From positions 1 to 64,000 of the forward strand of contig JADKHX010000021.1 in assembly GCA_016721505.1 (NCBI GenBank): a stretch of DNA of 64,000 nt, given 5' to 3'. Source of the DNA: Rhodocyclaceae bacterium. Lineage in GTDB: Bacteria; Pseudomonadota; Gammaproteobacteria; Burkholderiales; Rhodocyclaceae. Positions 17,805 through 26,771 of this stretch are shown one piece after another. Made by a program: the position numbers and the translations under genes. The notes under the pieces are model-generated. The model was not told the DNA's origin. It made no database searches and worked only from the letters and a program-made list of their open reading frames with translations. Position 1 is the stretch's first letter; each line of letters starts with the position of its first letter.

Positions 17805-18734
17805 TTACAGCGCCGCAACCAACTCCGGTACGGCCGCAAACAAATCAGCGACCAGTCCATAGTCGGCCACTTGAAAAATCGGCGCGTCAGGGTCTTTGTT
17901 GATGGCGACGATGACTTTGGAATCTTTCATCCCGGCCAAATGTTGAATCGCACCCGAAATACCCACCGCGATGTAAAGCTGCGGCGCGACTATTTTGCCG
18001 GTTTGGCCGACTTGATAATCGTTGGGAACAAATCCTGCATCCACCGCCGCACGGCTCGCGCCCATTGCGGCGCCAAGCTTGTCGGCCAATGGTTCGAGCA
18101 CCGCTTTGTAGTTTTCGCCGCTGCCCATGCCGCGACCACCGGAGACGATGATTTTGGCAGCGCCTAATTCAGGCCGTGCTGACTTAGTCAACTCACGGCC
18201 AATCAATTTGGACTGCGCCAAATCCGGGCCAGCAGCAATCGCTTCGACGCTTGCCGAACCATTCGTTCCCACCGCATCAAAACCGGTGGCGCGTACAGTG
18301 ATCACTTTGACAGCGTCATTGGACTTAACAGTCGTCAGCACATTACCTGCGTAGGTTGGGCGCACAAAGGTATCAGCCGATTCAACGCCGATAATTTCCG
18401 AAATTTGCGCTACGTCAAGCAGCGCCGCAACGCGCGGTGTCGCGTTCTTACCGCAGGCCGTTGCACAAGCAAGAATGTGCGTGTAACCCGCCGCATTCGC
18501 CACCACCAAAGCCGCGAGGTTCTCACCGGTTTGGTCGCCGTAATGTGCTGCGTCTGCAACTTTAACTTTGCTGACGCCAGCAATTTTGGCCGCCGCCTCA
18601 GCAACTGCCGCGCAATTGGAACCCGCCACCAGCACATGAATCTCGCCGCCAATTTTGGCTGCCGCCGCGACCGTATTAAGTGTCGGCGCTTTGAGTGTGG
18701 CGTTGTCGTGTTCAGCGATAACAAGAATAGTCAT
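17805..18734 (-). CDS. etfA: Electron transfer flavoprotein subunit alpha
   Basis: A 309-residue alpha subunit that binds FAD. The C-terminal domain shows VSGGRGMGSGENY, then VGQTGKIVAPQLYIAVGISG, and NKDPDAPIFQVADYGLVADL, the classic ETF-alpha signature. With EtfB it carries electrons from acyl-CoA and glutaryl-CoA dehydrogenases to ETF-QO. It begins directly after the etfB stop codon. Confidence 0.97.
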   Translation of the reverse strand: MTILVIAEHDNATLKAPTLNTVAAAAKIGGEIHVLVAGSNCAAVAEAAAKIAGVSKVKVADAAHYGDQTGENLAALVVANAAGYTHILACATACGKNATPRVAALLDVAQISEIIGVESADTFVRPTYAGNVLTTVKSNDAVKVITVRATGFDAVGTNGSASVEAIAAGPDLAQSKLIGRELTKSARPELGAAKIIVSGGRGMGSGENYKAVLEPLADKLGAAMGASRAAVDAGFVPNDYQVGQTGKIVAPQLYIAVGISGAIQHLAGMKDSKVIVAINKDPDAPIFQVADYGLVADLFAAVPELVAAL

Positions 18735-19484
18735 TTAGATCACCTTCGCTTCATTTTTAAGTTTTTCGACCAGCGTGGCCACATCGGCAACTTTGACCCC
18801 GGCACTGCGCTTGGGCGGTTCACTGACTTTGACCGTCGTTAAACGCGGTGTGACATCGACGCCAAGATCAGCCGGCTTCAAAATATCCATAGGCTTTTTC
18901 TTCGCCTTCATAATGTTCGGTAGCGTTGCGTAGCGCGGCTCGTTCAGGCGCAGGTCAGTGGTAATCACCGTCGGCAGCGACACCTCTATGGTTTCCAAGC
19001 CGCCATCGATTTCGCGCGTTACGGTCGCTTTGCCATCGGCAATCACCACTTTCGAGGCGAAGGTGGCTTGCGACCAACCGAGCAATGCAGCGAGCATTTG
19101 GCCGGTTTGATTGGCATCATCGTCAATCGCCTGCTTGCCCAAAATAAAAACCTGCGGCGCTTCTTTGTCGGCCACCGCCTTGAGCAATTTCGCCACCGCA
19201 AGTGGCTGCAATTCGACATCGGTCTCGACCAAAATCGAACGATCAGCACCAATTGCCATCGCCGTACGCAATGTCTCCTGGCAAGCCGTCACGCCGCAAG
19301 ACACCGCCACCACTTCAGTCGCGACGCCCGCTTCACGCAGCCGCACCGCTTCTTCAATCGCAATTTCGTCGAAAGGATTCATCGACATTTTGACGTTGGC
19401 TAAATCAACGCCAGTGCCATCGCTTTTTACGCGCACCTTGACGTTGTAATCAACCACACGTTTTACCGGGACAAGAATTTTCAC
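18735..19484 (-). CDS. etfB: Electron transfer flavoprotein subunit beta
   Basis: A 249-residue subunit that binds AMP. MKILVPVKRVVDYNVKVRV opens the protein, and SMNPFDEIAIEEAVRLRE and ILGKQAIDDDANQTGQMLA are family signatures. The start is GTG at 19484: GGAGG lies five to six bases before it, whereas the TTG four codons upstream lacks a site. First gene of the etfBA pair. Confidence 0.97.
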   Translation of the reverse strand: MKILVPVKRVVDYNVKVRVKSDGTGVDLANVKMSMNPFDEIAIEEAVRLREAGVATEVVAVSCGVTACQETLRTAMAIGADRSILVETDVELQPLAVAKLLKAVADKEAPQVFILGKQAIDDDANQTGQMLAALLGWSQATFASKVVIADGKATVTREIDGGLETIEVSLPTVITTDLRLNEPRYATLPNIMKAKKKPMDILKPADLGVDVTPRLTTVKVSEPPKRSAGVKVADVATLVEKLKNEAKVI

Positions 19485-19547
19485 ACTAGCCTCCAAAAGT
19501 TGGAAATAAGAACTGTCGCAATTTTAGCAAGTCGCGGGTGCCCGCGT

Positions 19548-19573
19548 GCCAGTTGGTGCTGGCGATACGCTGT
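19548..19573 (+). repeat. Dispersed repeat, short form (copy 4)
   Basis: GCCAGTTGGTGCTGGCGATACGCTGT. It ends exactly at the stop codon of the cysteine hydrolase gene and lies upstream of etfB. Confidence 0.8.
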
Positions 19574-20104
19574 TCAGCGTAAAAAATCCCGACTGATTTC
19601 TCTGAAAAATGGCGCTTCAGAAGTCCGCAGGCATTCGAAGGCCACCATTTCAGGGCTGACGATGTGAATTCCTGCATCGCGCATGCGCTGCAATGCGATT
19701 GCTTTGTCGCTGGTGCGGCGCGAGCCGACTGCGGTTTCCACTACAAAAACTTCTCGACCTGCTGCCTTGAGCTCTATCGCGGTTTGCAAAACGCACACAT
19801 GCGATTCGATGCCGCACAAGATCCATTGCTCGCGAGTGTTGTCCAGGCAGCCCGCTGCGACGCAGGAGAAATGGTTTTTGCTGACCACACAATTCGGCGG
19901 CAATTCGGCCAGCACATCAGCATGTGTGGCGCCCAAGCCTTGTGGATATTGTTCGCTGGCTGCGATTGGCAAGCCCAATCGTTTGGCCAATCGAATCAGC
20001 CAAACGACTTGTTGGAGAATTTCCTGGTGGCTGTCGATCGCCGGCAGCAAGCGGGTTTGCACGTCGACCACCAGCAAAGTGCAGCGCGCGACATCGATCA
20101 ACAT
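19574..20104 (-). CDS. Isochorismatase-family cysteine hydrolase
   Basis: A 176-residue protein of the YcaC/nicotinamidase-like group. The triad is visible: Asp14 in LVVDVQTRLLPAI, Lys76 in VVSKNHFSC and Cys104 in GIESHVCVLQTA. The substrate is unknown; relatives hydrolyse amides or serve as general stress-linked hydrolases. The ATG at 20104 overlaps the exonuclease stop (TAATG), indicating coupling; an earlier in-frame codon would reach further into that gene. Confidence 0.87.
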   Translation of the reverse strand: MLIDVARCTLLVVDVQTRLLPAIDSHQEILQQVVWLIRLAKRLGLPIAASEQYPQGLGATHADVLAELPPNCVVSKNHFSCVAAGCLDNTREQWILCGIESHVCVLQTAIELKAAGREVFVVETAVGSRRTSDKAIALQRMRDAGIHIVSPEMVAFECLRTSEAPFFREISRDFLR

Positions 20105-20892
20105 TACTTGCCCCACGCGGCGATAAATTCTTTCAAATGCGGCTGCTCTAACGCCGTCAGGGTTTGCTTTACCAAGGCGATTTCTGCACCCGCTTCTTCA
20201 CTACTTAAGTGTCCGCGGAATAGTTGGTAACGCAAATAAACCAAATAGGTATTCACTACATCCGTTTCGCAATAATCGCGAATCTCATCGGCGCGCCCTG
20301 CCTGCCAAGCGTCCCATACAGCCGAGCCGTCCATGCCCAGTTTGCCGGGAAAGCCGCATAGCTTGGCCATGTCATCAAGCGGTGCGCTGGCACGTGGTTG
20401 ATACATCGCCAACACGTCCATCAAATCGAGGTGGCGTTGGTGGTAGCGACTGATGTAATTATTCCATTTGAAATCACGCGAATCGCGGTGGTCGCCGTCG
20501 CCCAAATCCCAGTAGCGTGGAGCTTCGACCCCATGTATCAGCGCGCGATAGTGCAATGCAGGCAAGTCAAAACCGCCACCATTCCATGACACCAATTGCG
20601 GCGTGAATTTCTCTATACCATCAAAAAACCGCTGAATGATTTCTGCTTCAGTCGATTTTGGTGCCGCCAATGACCACACTTTGAAGCCATCATCGTTACG
20701 CAGGGCGCAAGAAATCGTTACTACGCGATGCAAATGATGCGGCAAAAAATCGCTGCCGTTCTTTGCGCGTTGCCGTTGATAAGCCAGCTCAGCGACTTCG
20801 CTATCCGAGAGCGCTTCCGGTAAATCATGCAAGCGCCGCAAGCCCGCTACATCGGGGATAGTTTCGATATCAAAGGTGAGTGTGGGAATCAT
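20104..20892 (-). CDS. 3'-5' exonuclease related to the PolB exonuclease domain
   Basis: A 262-residue DnaQ-like nuclease of the stand-alone PolB-type exonuclease family. TFDIETIPD supplies the first acidic pair (Asp8, Glu10), LVSWNGGGFDLPAL carries the second Asp, and RDYCETDVVNTYLVYLR the last acidic motif. It probably trims or proofreads DNA ends. The ATG at 20892 has AAAGG upstream, and a copy of the dispersed repeat directly abuts that ribosome binding site. Confidence 0.86.
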   Translation of the reverse strand: MIPTLTFDIETIPDVAGLRRLHDLPEALSDSEVAELAYQRQRAKNGSDFLPHHLHRVVTISCALRNDDGFKVWSLAAPKSTEAEIIQRFFDGIEKFTPQLVSWNGGGFDLPALHYRALIHGVEAPRYWDLGDGDHRDSRDFKWNNYISRYHQRHLDLMDVLAMYQPRASAPLDDMAKLCGFPGKLGMDGSAVWDAWQAGRADEIRDYCETDVVNTYLVYLRYQLFRGHLSSEEAGAEIALVKQTLTALEQPHLKEFIAAWGK

Positions 20893-20901
20893 AATTTTGC
20901 C

Positions 20902-20923
20902 TTTGGTGCTGGTGGTACGCCGT
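20902..20923 (+). repeat. Dispersed repeat, short form, truncated left end (copy 5)
   Basis: TTTGGTGCTGGTGGTACGCCGT matches the short consensus without the first few bases. It lies 9 bases from the exonuclease start codon, next to its ribosome binding site. Confidence 0.7.
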
Positions 20924-20926
20924 GAC

Positions 20927-21865
20927 CTAAAGCGCCAGTTCAAGTCCCTCGTACGACAACACCACTTCAGGTGCGCCGTCGATGCCGGGGGTGTAGCCGC
21001 AACTATTTAGTGCTGCCGCAAACACGGATTCCAATGCGTCGTCATCGCGGGTTGGTTCATGATGGGTGCAGACTAATTTTTTGACACCCAAACGTTTTGC
21101 CCAGGCCATGCTGCCTTCCATCGTGCCATGACCCCAGCCAATTTTGCTGGGGTATTCCGCCGTTGTGTAGGAGCTATCGGCAATCAGTACGTCTAGCCCA
21201 CCCAAAGCCTCATCAAGCTTGTGGTGTTCGGCCAAAACCCACTGCTCAAAATCGTTGTAGCCGGGATCAGTAGGATCGCGTGTGTTCAACCACGGTTCGT
21301 GATCGCCAGTAAAGAAAACTGAACGTCCATCGCCATCCACGCGATAGCCAAAATTCACTACCGGATGCTTGAGCATCAGGGGCGTGATAGTAAGCGAACC
21401 AAGAGTCACCGGTCGATTGGCGACTATGGTGGTATGCACAATATTGGCTTGCATCTCGGCTTCGCTGACGGGGAAATAACTATGCTGAAGTTGCACTTCC
21501 ATGATGTGCTCGATACCGCGATTGGTCAATTCGTCGTACGCGCCGTATATCTCAATGTGATTGTCCGGGACATACAAAGGCGCAAAAAACGGCATGCCTT
21601 GAATGTGATCCCAGTGCGAATGAGTGATGAATATGTTTGCCGAAATCGGCATTTCTTTGAGCAATGAGCGCGATAGGGGAAATATTCCCGTCCCCGCATC
21701 AAGAATAACCAGCGTGCCATCATCGCCGCGAATTTCTATGCAGGTCGTGTTACCACCATAGCGAATCGTTTGCGGACCGGGTGCCGCGATCGAGCCACGT
21801 ACGCCCCAAAAACGCACGTTCACGCGTGGATACTCCACGCCCACATCGAATCCCGTCCACGCCAT
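20927..21865 (-). CDS. MBL-fold metal-dependent hydrolase (cyclic phosphodiesterase-like)
   Basis: A 312-residue metallo-beta-lactamase-fold protein. RFWGVRGSIAAPGPQTIRYGGNT opens the domain, the metal site THSHWDHIQG is at about 81-90, and FTGDHEPW and CTHHEPTR complete it. The pattern is that of the RNase Z/PhnP-like group, often annotated as phosphoribosyl cyclic phosphodiesterase or as an output domain. The substrate is unknown. The ATG at 21865 is used; a GTG at about codon 15 just before RFWGVRG would give the usual family length. Confidence 0.83.
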   Translation of the reverse strand: MAWTGFDVGVEYPRVNVRFWGVRGSIAAPGPQTIRYGGNTTCIEIRGDDGTLVILDAGTGIFPLSRSLLKEMPISANIFITHSHWDHIQGMPFFAPLYVPDNHIEIYGAYDELTNRGIEHIMEVQLQHSYFPVSEAEMQANIVHTTIVANRPVTLGSLTITPLMLKHPVVNFGYRVDGDGRSVFFTGDHEPWLNTRDPTDPGYNDFEQWVLAEHHKLDEALGGLDVLIADSSYTTAEYPSKIGWGHGTMEGSMAWAKRLGVKKLVCTHHEPTRDDDALESVFAAALNSCGYTPGIDGAPEVVLSYEGLELAL

Positions 21866-22061
21866 TGGCTGGCAGTGAAAATCAATAGACAGGCTGGTTC
21901 AAGCGGCGATGCACACATATAAAACAAAATCCTGAATCGCTGGTATCCATTCGATTATAGCTATGCCACTACATTAAGCATCCTGTACTAAAGTCGTAGG
22001 AAATTCGCAAATAATTGCCTCAAATCAATTCAGTTCTACCTCACTGTCGTAGCATGTCGCC

Positions 22062-22838
22062 ATGAATTCAGCGTATTCAAATTCGGGTTGCGTCTATCTT
22101 GTTGGCGCGGGTCCAGGCGACCCAGAATTGCTCACCGTCAAAGCCGCGCGTTTGATTACGCAGGCCGATGTACTGGTCTACGATCATCTGGTTTCTGATG
22201 CTGTGATGGCCTTAGTGAATCCCGCCGCCGAGAAAATTTATGCCGGCAAAGAGCGCGGCAATCACGCACTGCCGCAAGAACAACTAAACGACTTACTAGT
22301 GAAACTAGCCGGACAAGGCAAACAGGTGGTGCGCCTTAAAGGCGGTGATCCTTACACTTTTGGTCGCGGTGGCGAAGAAGTGCAGACTTTGCGCGCACGT
22401 GGCATTCGTTTTGAAGTCGTGCCAGGTATCACCGCCGCGACCGGCGTGGCGGCCTATGCGGGCATTCCGCTGACCCATCGCGACTACGCGCAAGCCTGCA
22501 TGTTCGTTACCGGGCATCTCAAAGATGGCAGCATGAATTTGGACTGGCCAGGACTCGCGCGGCGTAGGCAGACGGTGATTATCTATATGGGATTACACGG
22601 CTTGTCGCATTTGTGCGAACAACTCATCGCCCATGGCCTACCCGAAACCTGGCCGGCGGCAATTGTTCAACATGGCAGTCTGCCCACCCAACGCACGGTG
22701 ACTGGCACGTTAGCGACATTGCCGATGCTTGCGACCGCCGCGAAGTTACGGGCGCCAACGCTCATCGTGGTCGGTGAAGTTGTGTTACTACACGATCAAT
22801 TGAAATGGGTAATCGAATCAGCTGAAACGCTAGACTGA
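22062..22838 (+). CDS. cobA: Uroporphyrinogen-III C-methyltransferase
   Basis: A 258-residue SAM-dependent enzyme that methylates uroporphyrinogen III at C2 and C7 to precorrin-2, leading to siroheme or cobalamin. VYLVGAGPGDPELLT and RLKGGDPYTFGRGGEE are the two classic motifs, and PGITAATGVAAYAGIPLTHRD follows. There is no fused CysG dehydrogenase/ferrochelatase part. The gene stands alone; no cobalamin or nitrite/sulfite reduction genes are nearby. I see no riboswitch in the 196 bases upstream. Confidence 0.93.
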   Translation: MNSAYSNSGCVYLVGAGPGDPELLTVKAARLITQADVLVYDHLVSDAVMALVNPAAEKIYAGKERGNHALPQEQLNDLLVKLAGQGKQVVRLKGGDPYTFGRGGEEVQTLRARGIRFEVVPGITAATGVAAYAGIPLTHRDYAQACMFVTGHLKDGSMNLDWPGLARRRQTVIIYMGLHGLSHLCEQLIAHGLPETWPAAIVQHGSLPTQRTVTGTLATLPMLATAAKLRAPTLIVVGEVVLLHDQLKWVIESAETLD

Positions 22839-22906
22839 ATCACAGCGCTGAAGTACCACGATTTGTTGCAATCCAGTGAGCTGTCGCGCGCGTGCATGCA
22901 ACTAAA

Positions 22907-23731
22907 ATGCGCGCCATGGAACGCCGACACCGCAATCGCAACCGTCATCCTGACAAACCCCTCGCCATCGCCTATGTCGTTTCTGTACTCATCCATATTG
23001 TGGTGCTAAGCCTGTCAGTTTCACCACCACGCGGCGCGGCGCCGCAACAACTTAAGGTCACAATCGCCAAGACGCCAACGCCTGAAGTGGTGGCAGTACC
23101 GAGCCCCGAGCGTAAGAAACCGAAACAAAAAATTCTTACCGCCGCAGCTTCACAAGCCCCATCGCCGATGACCTGGCCAGTGAGAACTTGGACACGTGCC
23201 GAACGCTCTGAGATGGATAATTTTCTCAACGAACTCGCCAATGAGGCCAAACCTCAGCGTGGGAAGGAGTTGGCCGCGCAAGCGATAACCACTGCGCGCC
23301 AACCTGAATATTTCCCGCCGAGCGAACAAAATCCCGAGGACACTGAGCGTCGAAGTCCCGGTCCAACTAGAAAATCCGTCGATGCATTCAGCATGGAAAT
23401 GTATTTCGATGCCTTTTTGACCAAGCTGAACCGCAGCGCAGCTTTCGTCAAAAAGGAAACGCGCAAGAGTGGTTATCGCAAAGCCTTGGTTCAAATTTTA
23501 TTAAAACCCGATGGCACATTAAAAAGCTATGAAGTGCTGCGCTCGGGCGATCAAGAAATTGAAATTGCCTACATCAAAAGCGTCGTCGACCGCGCGTCAC
23601 CGTTCTCGGCATTCCCGCGCGACATCGCGGGCGCAGCTCAAGTATTGTCGATATTCATCTGCATCACCCCATCAAGCGCTGACGGCACCGGCAGCTTTTC
23701 ACGCGCATCGCCGAACGAGTGTCGTGATTAA
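22907..23731 (+). CDS. TonB-like protein with one N-terminal membrane segment
   Basis: About 274 residues. A basic start (RRHRNRNRHPDKP) precedes a single transmembrane helix (LAIAYVVSVLIHIVVLSLSV). A Pro/Lys-rich linker (VPSPERKKPKQK) follows, and the C-terminal region has RKALVQILLKPDGTLKSYEVLRSGDQEIE, which resembles the TonB C-terminal fold. No ExbB/ExbD genes are adjacent. It could be an orphan energy transducer or another cell-envelope protein. ATG codons at 22907 and 22916 are both possible and neither has a clear ribosome binding site. Confidence 0.65.
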   Translation: MRAMERRHRNRNRHPDKPLAIAYVVSVLIHIVVLSLSVSPPRGAAPQQLKVTIAKTPTPEVVAVPSPERKKPKQKILTAAASQAPSPMTWPVRTWTRAERSEMDNFLNELANEAKPQRGKELAAQAITTARQPEYFPPSEQNPEDTERRSPGPTRKSVDAFSMEMYFDAFLTKLNRSAAFVKKETRKSGYRKALVQILLKPDGTLKSYEVLRSGDQEIEIAYIKSVVDRASPFSAFPRDIAGAAQVLSIFICITPSSADGTGSFSRASPNECRD

Positions 23732-23806
23732 GTAGTGCCGTGCGTGGCTACTGGCGATGGAGTGGCTGTTATTCAGTCATACGCCTCAGTGGAGCTTACC
23801 AATGGC

Positions 23807-25426
23807 TCAGCCAATCACCGACACCACACGATTGCGGCCGTCACGCTTGGCTTCGAGTAGCGCTCTATCCGCCGCACGTGTAAGTGCAGTGGCATCGTCA
23901 TACCCAGGCAAGGATGCGATACCGGCCGAGAACGTGGCGAAGATCGTACTGTCATCGGCCAAATGAGGAAGTGTTGCAAACGCGACGCGAATGTCTTCTA
24001 TCACTTCAGCAGCACGTTGTGGATTAGCACCTGGCAAGGCAATGATGAATTCTTCGCCGCCATAACGACCAATTAAATCATTGGCCCGCAACTTGCCTTT
24101 GAGCAACCAGGCAAGGCCGCGAATGACGAGGTCTCCGACCGGATGGCCGTGAACATCATTGATGGCCTTAAAGTGATCGATGTCTATCATGACCACCGCC
24201 AATTCATTGGTATCAATACTGCTGGTAAAAAGCTTGTCGAGATGAGACTTCGATGCGGTGTGATTGAGTAGTCCAGTCAAGCCATCAGTTTGAGTAGATC
24301 TCAGCATCATCCGATAGCGCTCGATTTTGGTTTTAACCACGGCGCTGAGCACAATCGGGTTGAACGGTTTGGTGAGAAATTGATCACCGCCGAGTCGCAG
24401 TGCATCCATCTGTTTGCCGATATCCATTTCGGCTGATAAATAGACGATGGGCAAGGATTTGTGTTCACGAATCTGACGCAGTACGCGCGTCGCTTCGACC
24501 CCATCAAACTGCGGCATTTGCATATCCATCAGCACCAGATCCGGGTTAAATCCCTTGATCTCGGTCAGCAGGTTTGCAGGATCAGTCACAGCCAGTGTAT
24601 CGACGCCGTGCTCGCGCAGTGTGCGTTGAATAGCCGCCGACGCGACTTTGGAATCTTCCACCACCAGCACCCGATAATTGGGTTTTTCGGAATCTTCCAC
24701 CAGATCGATGACTTGCATTATCAACGAAGACAGCGGTTCGCCCTCCGGGAAGGTGACATCGATCCCGTTACGCATTAGCGAAATCATTGCGCTCATATCT
24801 TGCGGACCGCCAACATAGAGCAGTTGGCTAACGCGGAAGCGTTCGCGCATGGCGCAGATGAAGTCGAGCCCGGCATCAGTCAGTCCTGAGGTCGGTGGCA
24901 AAAATATTACGGCCAGATTGGTGCGCCCCTCAGGCTCATTAGGCACGGCCCAATCATTTTGAAAAACATCGAAGCCAATAAATGAAAGTTGGCGCGAAAT
25001 GTTCTCAGCAATTTCCTCGGATCCAGGCGCAGAAAAAATACACACACCGCGGGGTGCGATCCAGTGATCAATTTGATCAGATGGATCGGTTCTACGTCGC
25101 GTCAAAGAGTGTGGACTAGCCTTACTCTCAGGTTGTCCGACTGAAGCTAAAGCAGCTTCGAGCGTGTCGATTTGGCGTTGTAGCGCAGTCAGATCCTTAT
25201 CTGGCAACGGGTGTGTGGCATCGAGTTTGGCCACCGCAGCGTTTTCCAGACCTTCACATAATCGGGTCAGCCCCGGAAGGCGCAATTCACCGAAATAGCT
25301 CCCGAGGTTGTTCAGGTGCATGGTGAATTCAGCGAAATCATCAATGCTGCGCGACCCAAGGTAGGCAGCCCAACGTTTGGTCAGCGTTGCAAAGTGAGAC
25401 TTTTCTGTGAGTTTGTTATCTGCCAT
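23807..25426 (-). CDS. Response regulator with HPt-like, two receiver-like and GGDEF domains
   Basis: A 539-residue cytoplasmic diguanylate cyclase. Residues 10-70 look like an HPt bundle with a candidate phospho-His (MHLNNLGSYFG, His37). A degenerate receiver-like region spans about 120-245. A full receiver follows from about 253 (VLVVEDSKVA, LVLMDMQMP with the phospho-Asp, YLSAE, KPF). The GGDEF domain is C-terminal with the active RYGGEEF and an inhibitory-site RAND five residues before it. It should make cyclic-di-GMP under phosphorelay control with product inhibition. Transcribed alone. Confidence 0.9.
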   Translation of the reverse strand: MADNKLTEKSHFATLTKRWAAYLGSRSIDDFAEFTMHLNNLGSYFGELRLPGLTRLCEGLENAAVAKLDATHPLPDKDLTALQRQIDTLEAALASVGQPESKASPHSLTRRRTDPSDQIDHWIAPRGVCIFSAPGSEEIAENISRQLSFIGFDVFQNDWAVPNEPEGRTNLAVIFLPPTSGLTDAGLDFICAMRERFRVSQLLYVGGPQDMSAMISLMRNGIDVTFPEGEPLSSLIMQVIDLVEDSEKPNYRVLVVEDSKVASAAIQRTLREHGVDTLAVTDPANLLTEIKGFNPDLVLMDMQMPQFDGVEATRVLRQIREHKSLPIVYLSAEMDIGKQMDALRLGGDQFLTKPFNPIVLSAVVKTKIERYRMMLRSTQTDGLTGLLNHTASKSHLDKLFTSSIDTNELAVVMIDIDHFKAINDVHGHPVGDLVIRGLAWLLKGKLRANDLIGRYGGEEFIIALPGANPQRAAEVIEDIRVAFATLPHLADDSTIFATFSAGIASLPGYDDATALTRAADRALLEAKRDGRNRVVSVIG

Positions 25427-25593
25427 AACGAGGCAGTCTATCAGTCGGTTGTTGTGTCAGGCAGTTTCGGCTTCACTCAGTCAGTCGTTCCAGAGGCGAA
25501 AAGCATGCTGCACGAATTGACTAACGCATCGTCATTAAGAGGAATGGCGCTTCCACCGATGTAAAATCGCGCGTTTTAGAAACGGAACAAATC

Positions 25594-26698
25594 ATGGAAG
25601 CCGAACGCCTCAACGCCGTATCCAACCACATCGGCGATTTGAAATCGCGTGAACAGGAACTGCGGAGGTATCTTTGACTACGATGCCAAGGCGTCGCGGT
25701 TAGAAGAGATTGTCGGCCTACTCGAAGACCCAAAAGTTTGGGACGACGCCGAGCGAGCACAAGTCTTAGGGCGTGATCGAAAAGCACTCGAAGGCGTGGT
25801 GCTTAGCCTCGACACTATCGCCGCACATCTGGGTGATGCGCGTGAACTATTTGAACTGGCGAAATCCGAAGACGATGAAGACACGCTTGTTTCTGTTGAA
25901 GGCGATCTCGGTAATTTGGAAAAAGAAGTCGGTGGTCTTGAGTTCCGCCGCATGTTTAACAATCCGCTCGACCCCAACGCTTGCTTCTTAGAAATACAGT
26001 CCGGCGCTGGTGGCACTGAAGCGCAGGATTGGTCAGCAATGTTGCTGCGGATGTATCTCAAATACACGGAGCGCAAAGGCTTCACTGTTGAGATTCTTGA
26101 AGAATCTGCGGGCGATATTGCCGGATTGAAAAGTGCCACATTGAAGATTATCGGCGAATACGCCTATGGCACACTGCGTACCGAATCCGGCGTGCATCGC
26201 TTAGTGCGCAAATCACCATTTGATTCCAACGCGCGTCGCCACACCAGTTTTACTTCAGTGTTTGTCTATCCCGAAGTCGACGATTCGATTGAAGTGGAAA
26301 TCAATCCGGCGGATTTGCGTATTGATACCTTTCGCGCCAGCGGTGCAGGCGGCCAGCACATCAACAAGACCGATTCAGCGATTCGGATTACGCACGTGCC
26401 GACCAATATCGTAGTTCAGTGTCAGAGCGACCGTTCGCAACATCGCAATCGCGCCGAAGCCATGGCGATGCTCAAATCACGGCTCTATGAAGCCGAGCTG
26501 CGCAAGCGTCAGGCGCAACAGCAGCAATTGGAAGATTCCAAAACTGACATCGGCTGGGGGCATCAAATCCGCAGTTATGTGCTGGATCAATCACGAATTA
26601 AAGATTTGCGTACCAATGTCGAAGTTGGCAATACACAAAGCGTTTTGGATGGCGATCTGGATCAGTTTATTGAAGCCAGTTTGAAACAAGGCGTCTAA
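25594..26698 (+). CDS. prfB: Peptide chain release factor 2, with programmed +1 frameshift
   Basis: RF2 recognises UGA and UAA stop codons, 367 residues after frameshifting. The first 27 codons run 25594-25674 and meet an in-frame TGA at 25675-25677. The site CTT TGA C follows a Shine-Dalgarno-like GGAGG at 25664-25668, the classic autoregulatory arrangement, and the +1 frame continues at 25676. The mature part has SPFDSN (stop-codon recognition, SPF) and the GAGGQHINK catalytic motif. Low RF2 slows termination and favours the frameshift, so RF2 controls its own level. lysS follows after 73 bases. Confidence 0.97.
25664..25678 (+). promoter_or_regulatory. Programmed +1 ribosomal frameshift site of prfB
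   Basis: GGAGG, then TAT CTT TGA C. The internal Shine-Dalgarno-like sequence and slippery CTT before the TGA match the conserved RF2 recoding site. Confidence 0.96.
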
Positions 26699-26771
26699 AG
26701 AACCTTGCTATGTCAAAATGCCCGCATTACCACCCTGCCCTGAATTCTCTTGTGTTTCACACTCAAAGATC

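Noticed and set aside
21866..22061. Possible cobalamin riboswitch before cobA
   Set aside because: I could not find the B12-box pattern or a convincing multi-stem structure in the 196 bases.
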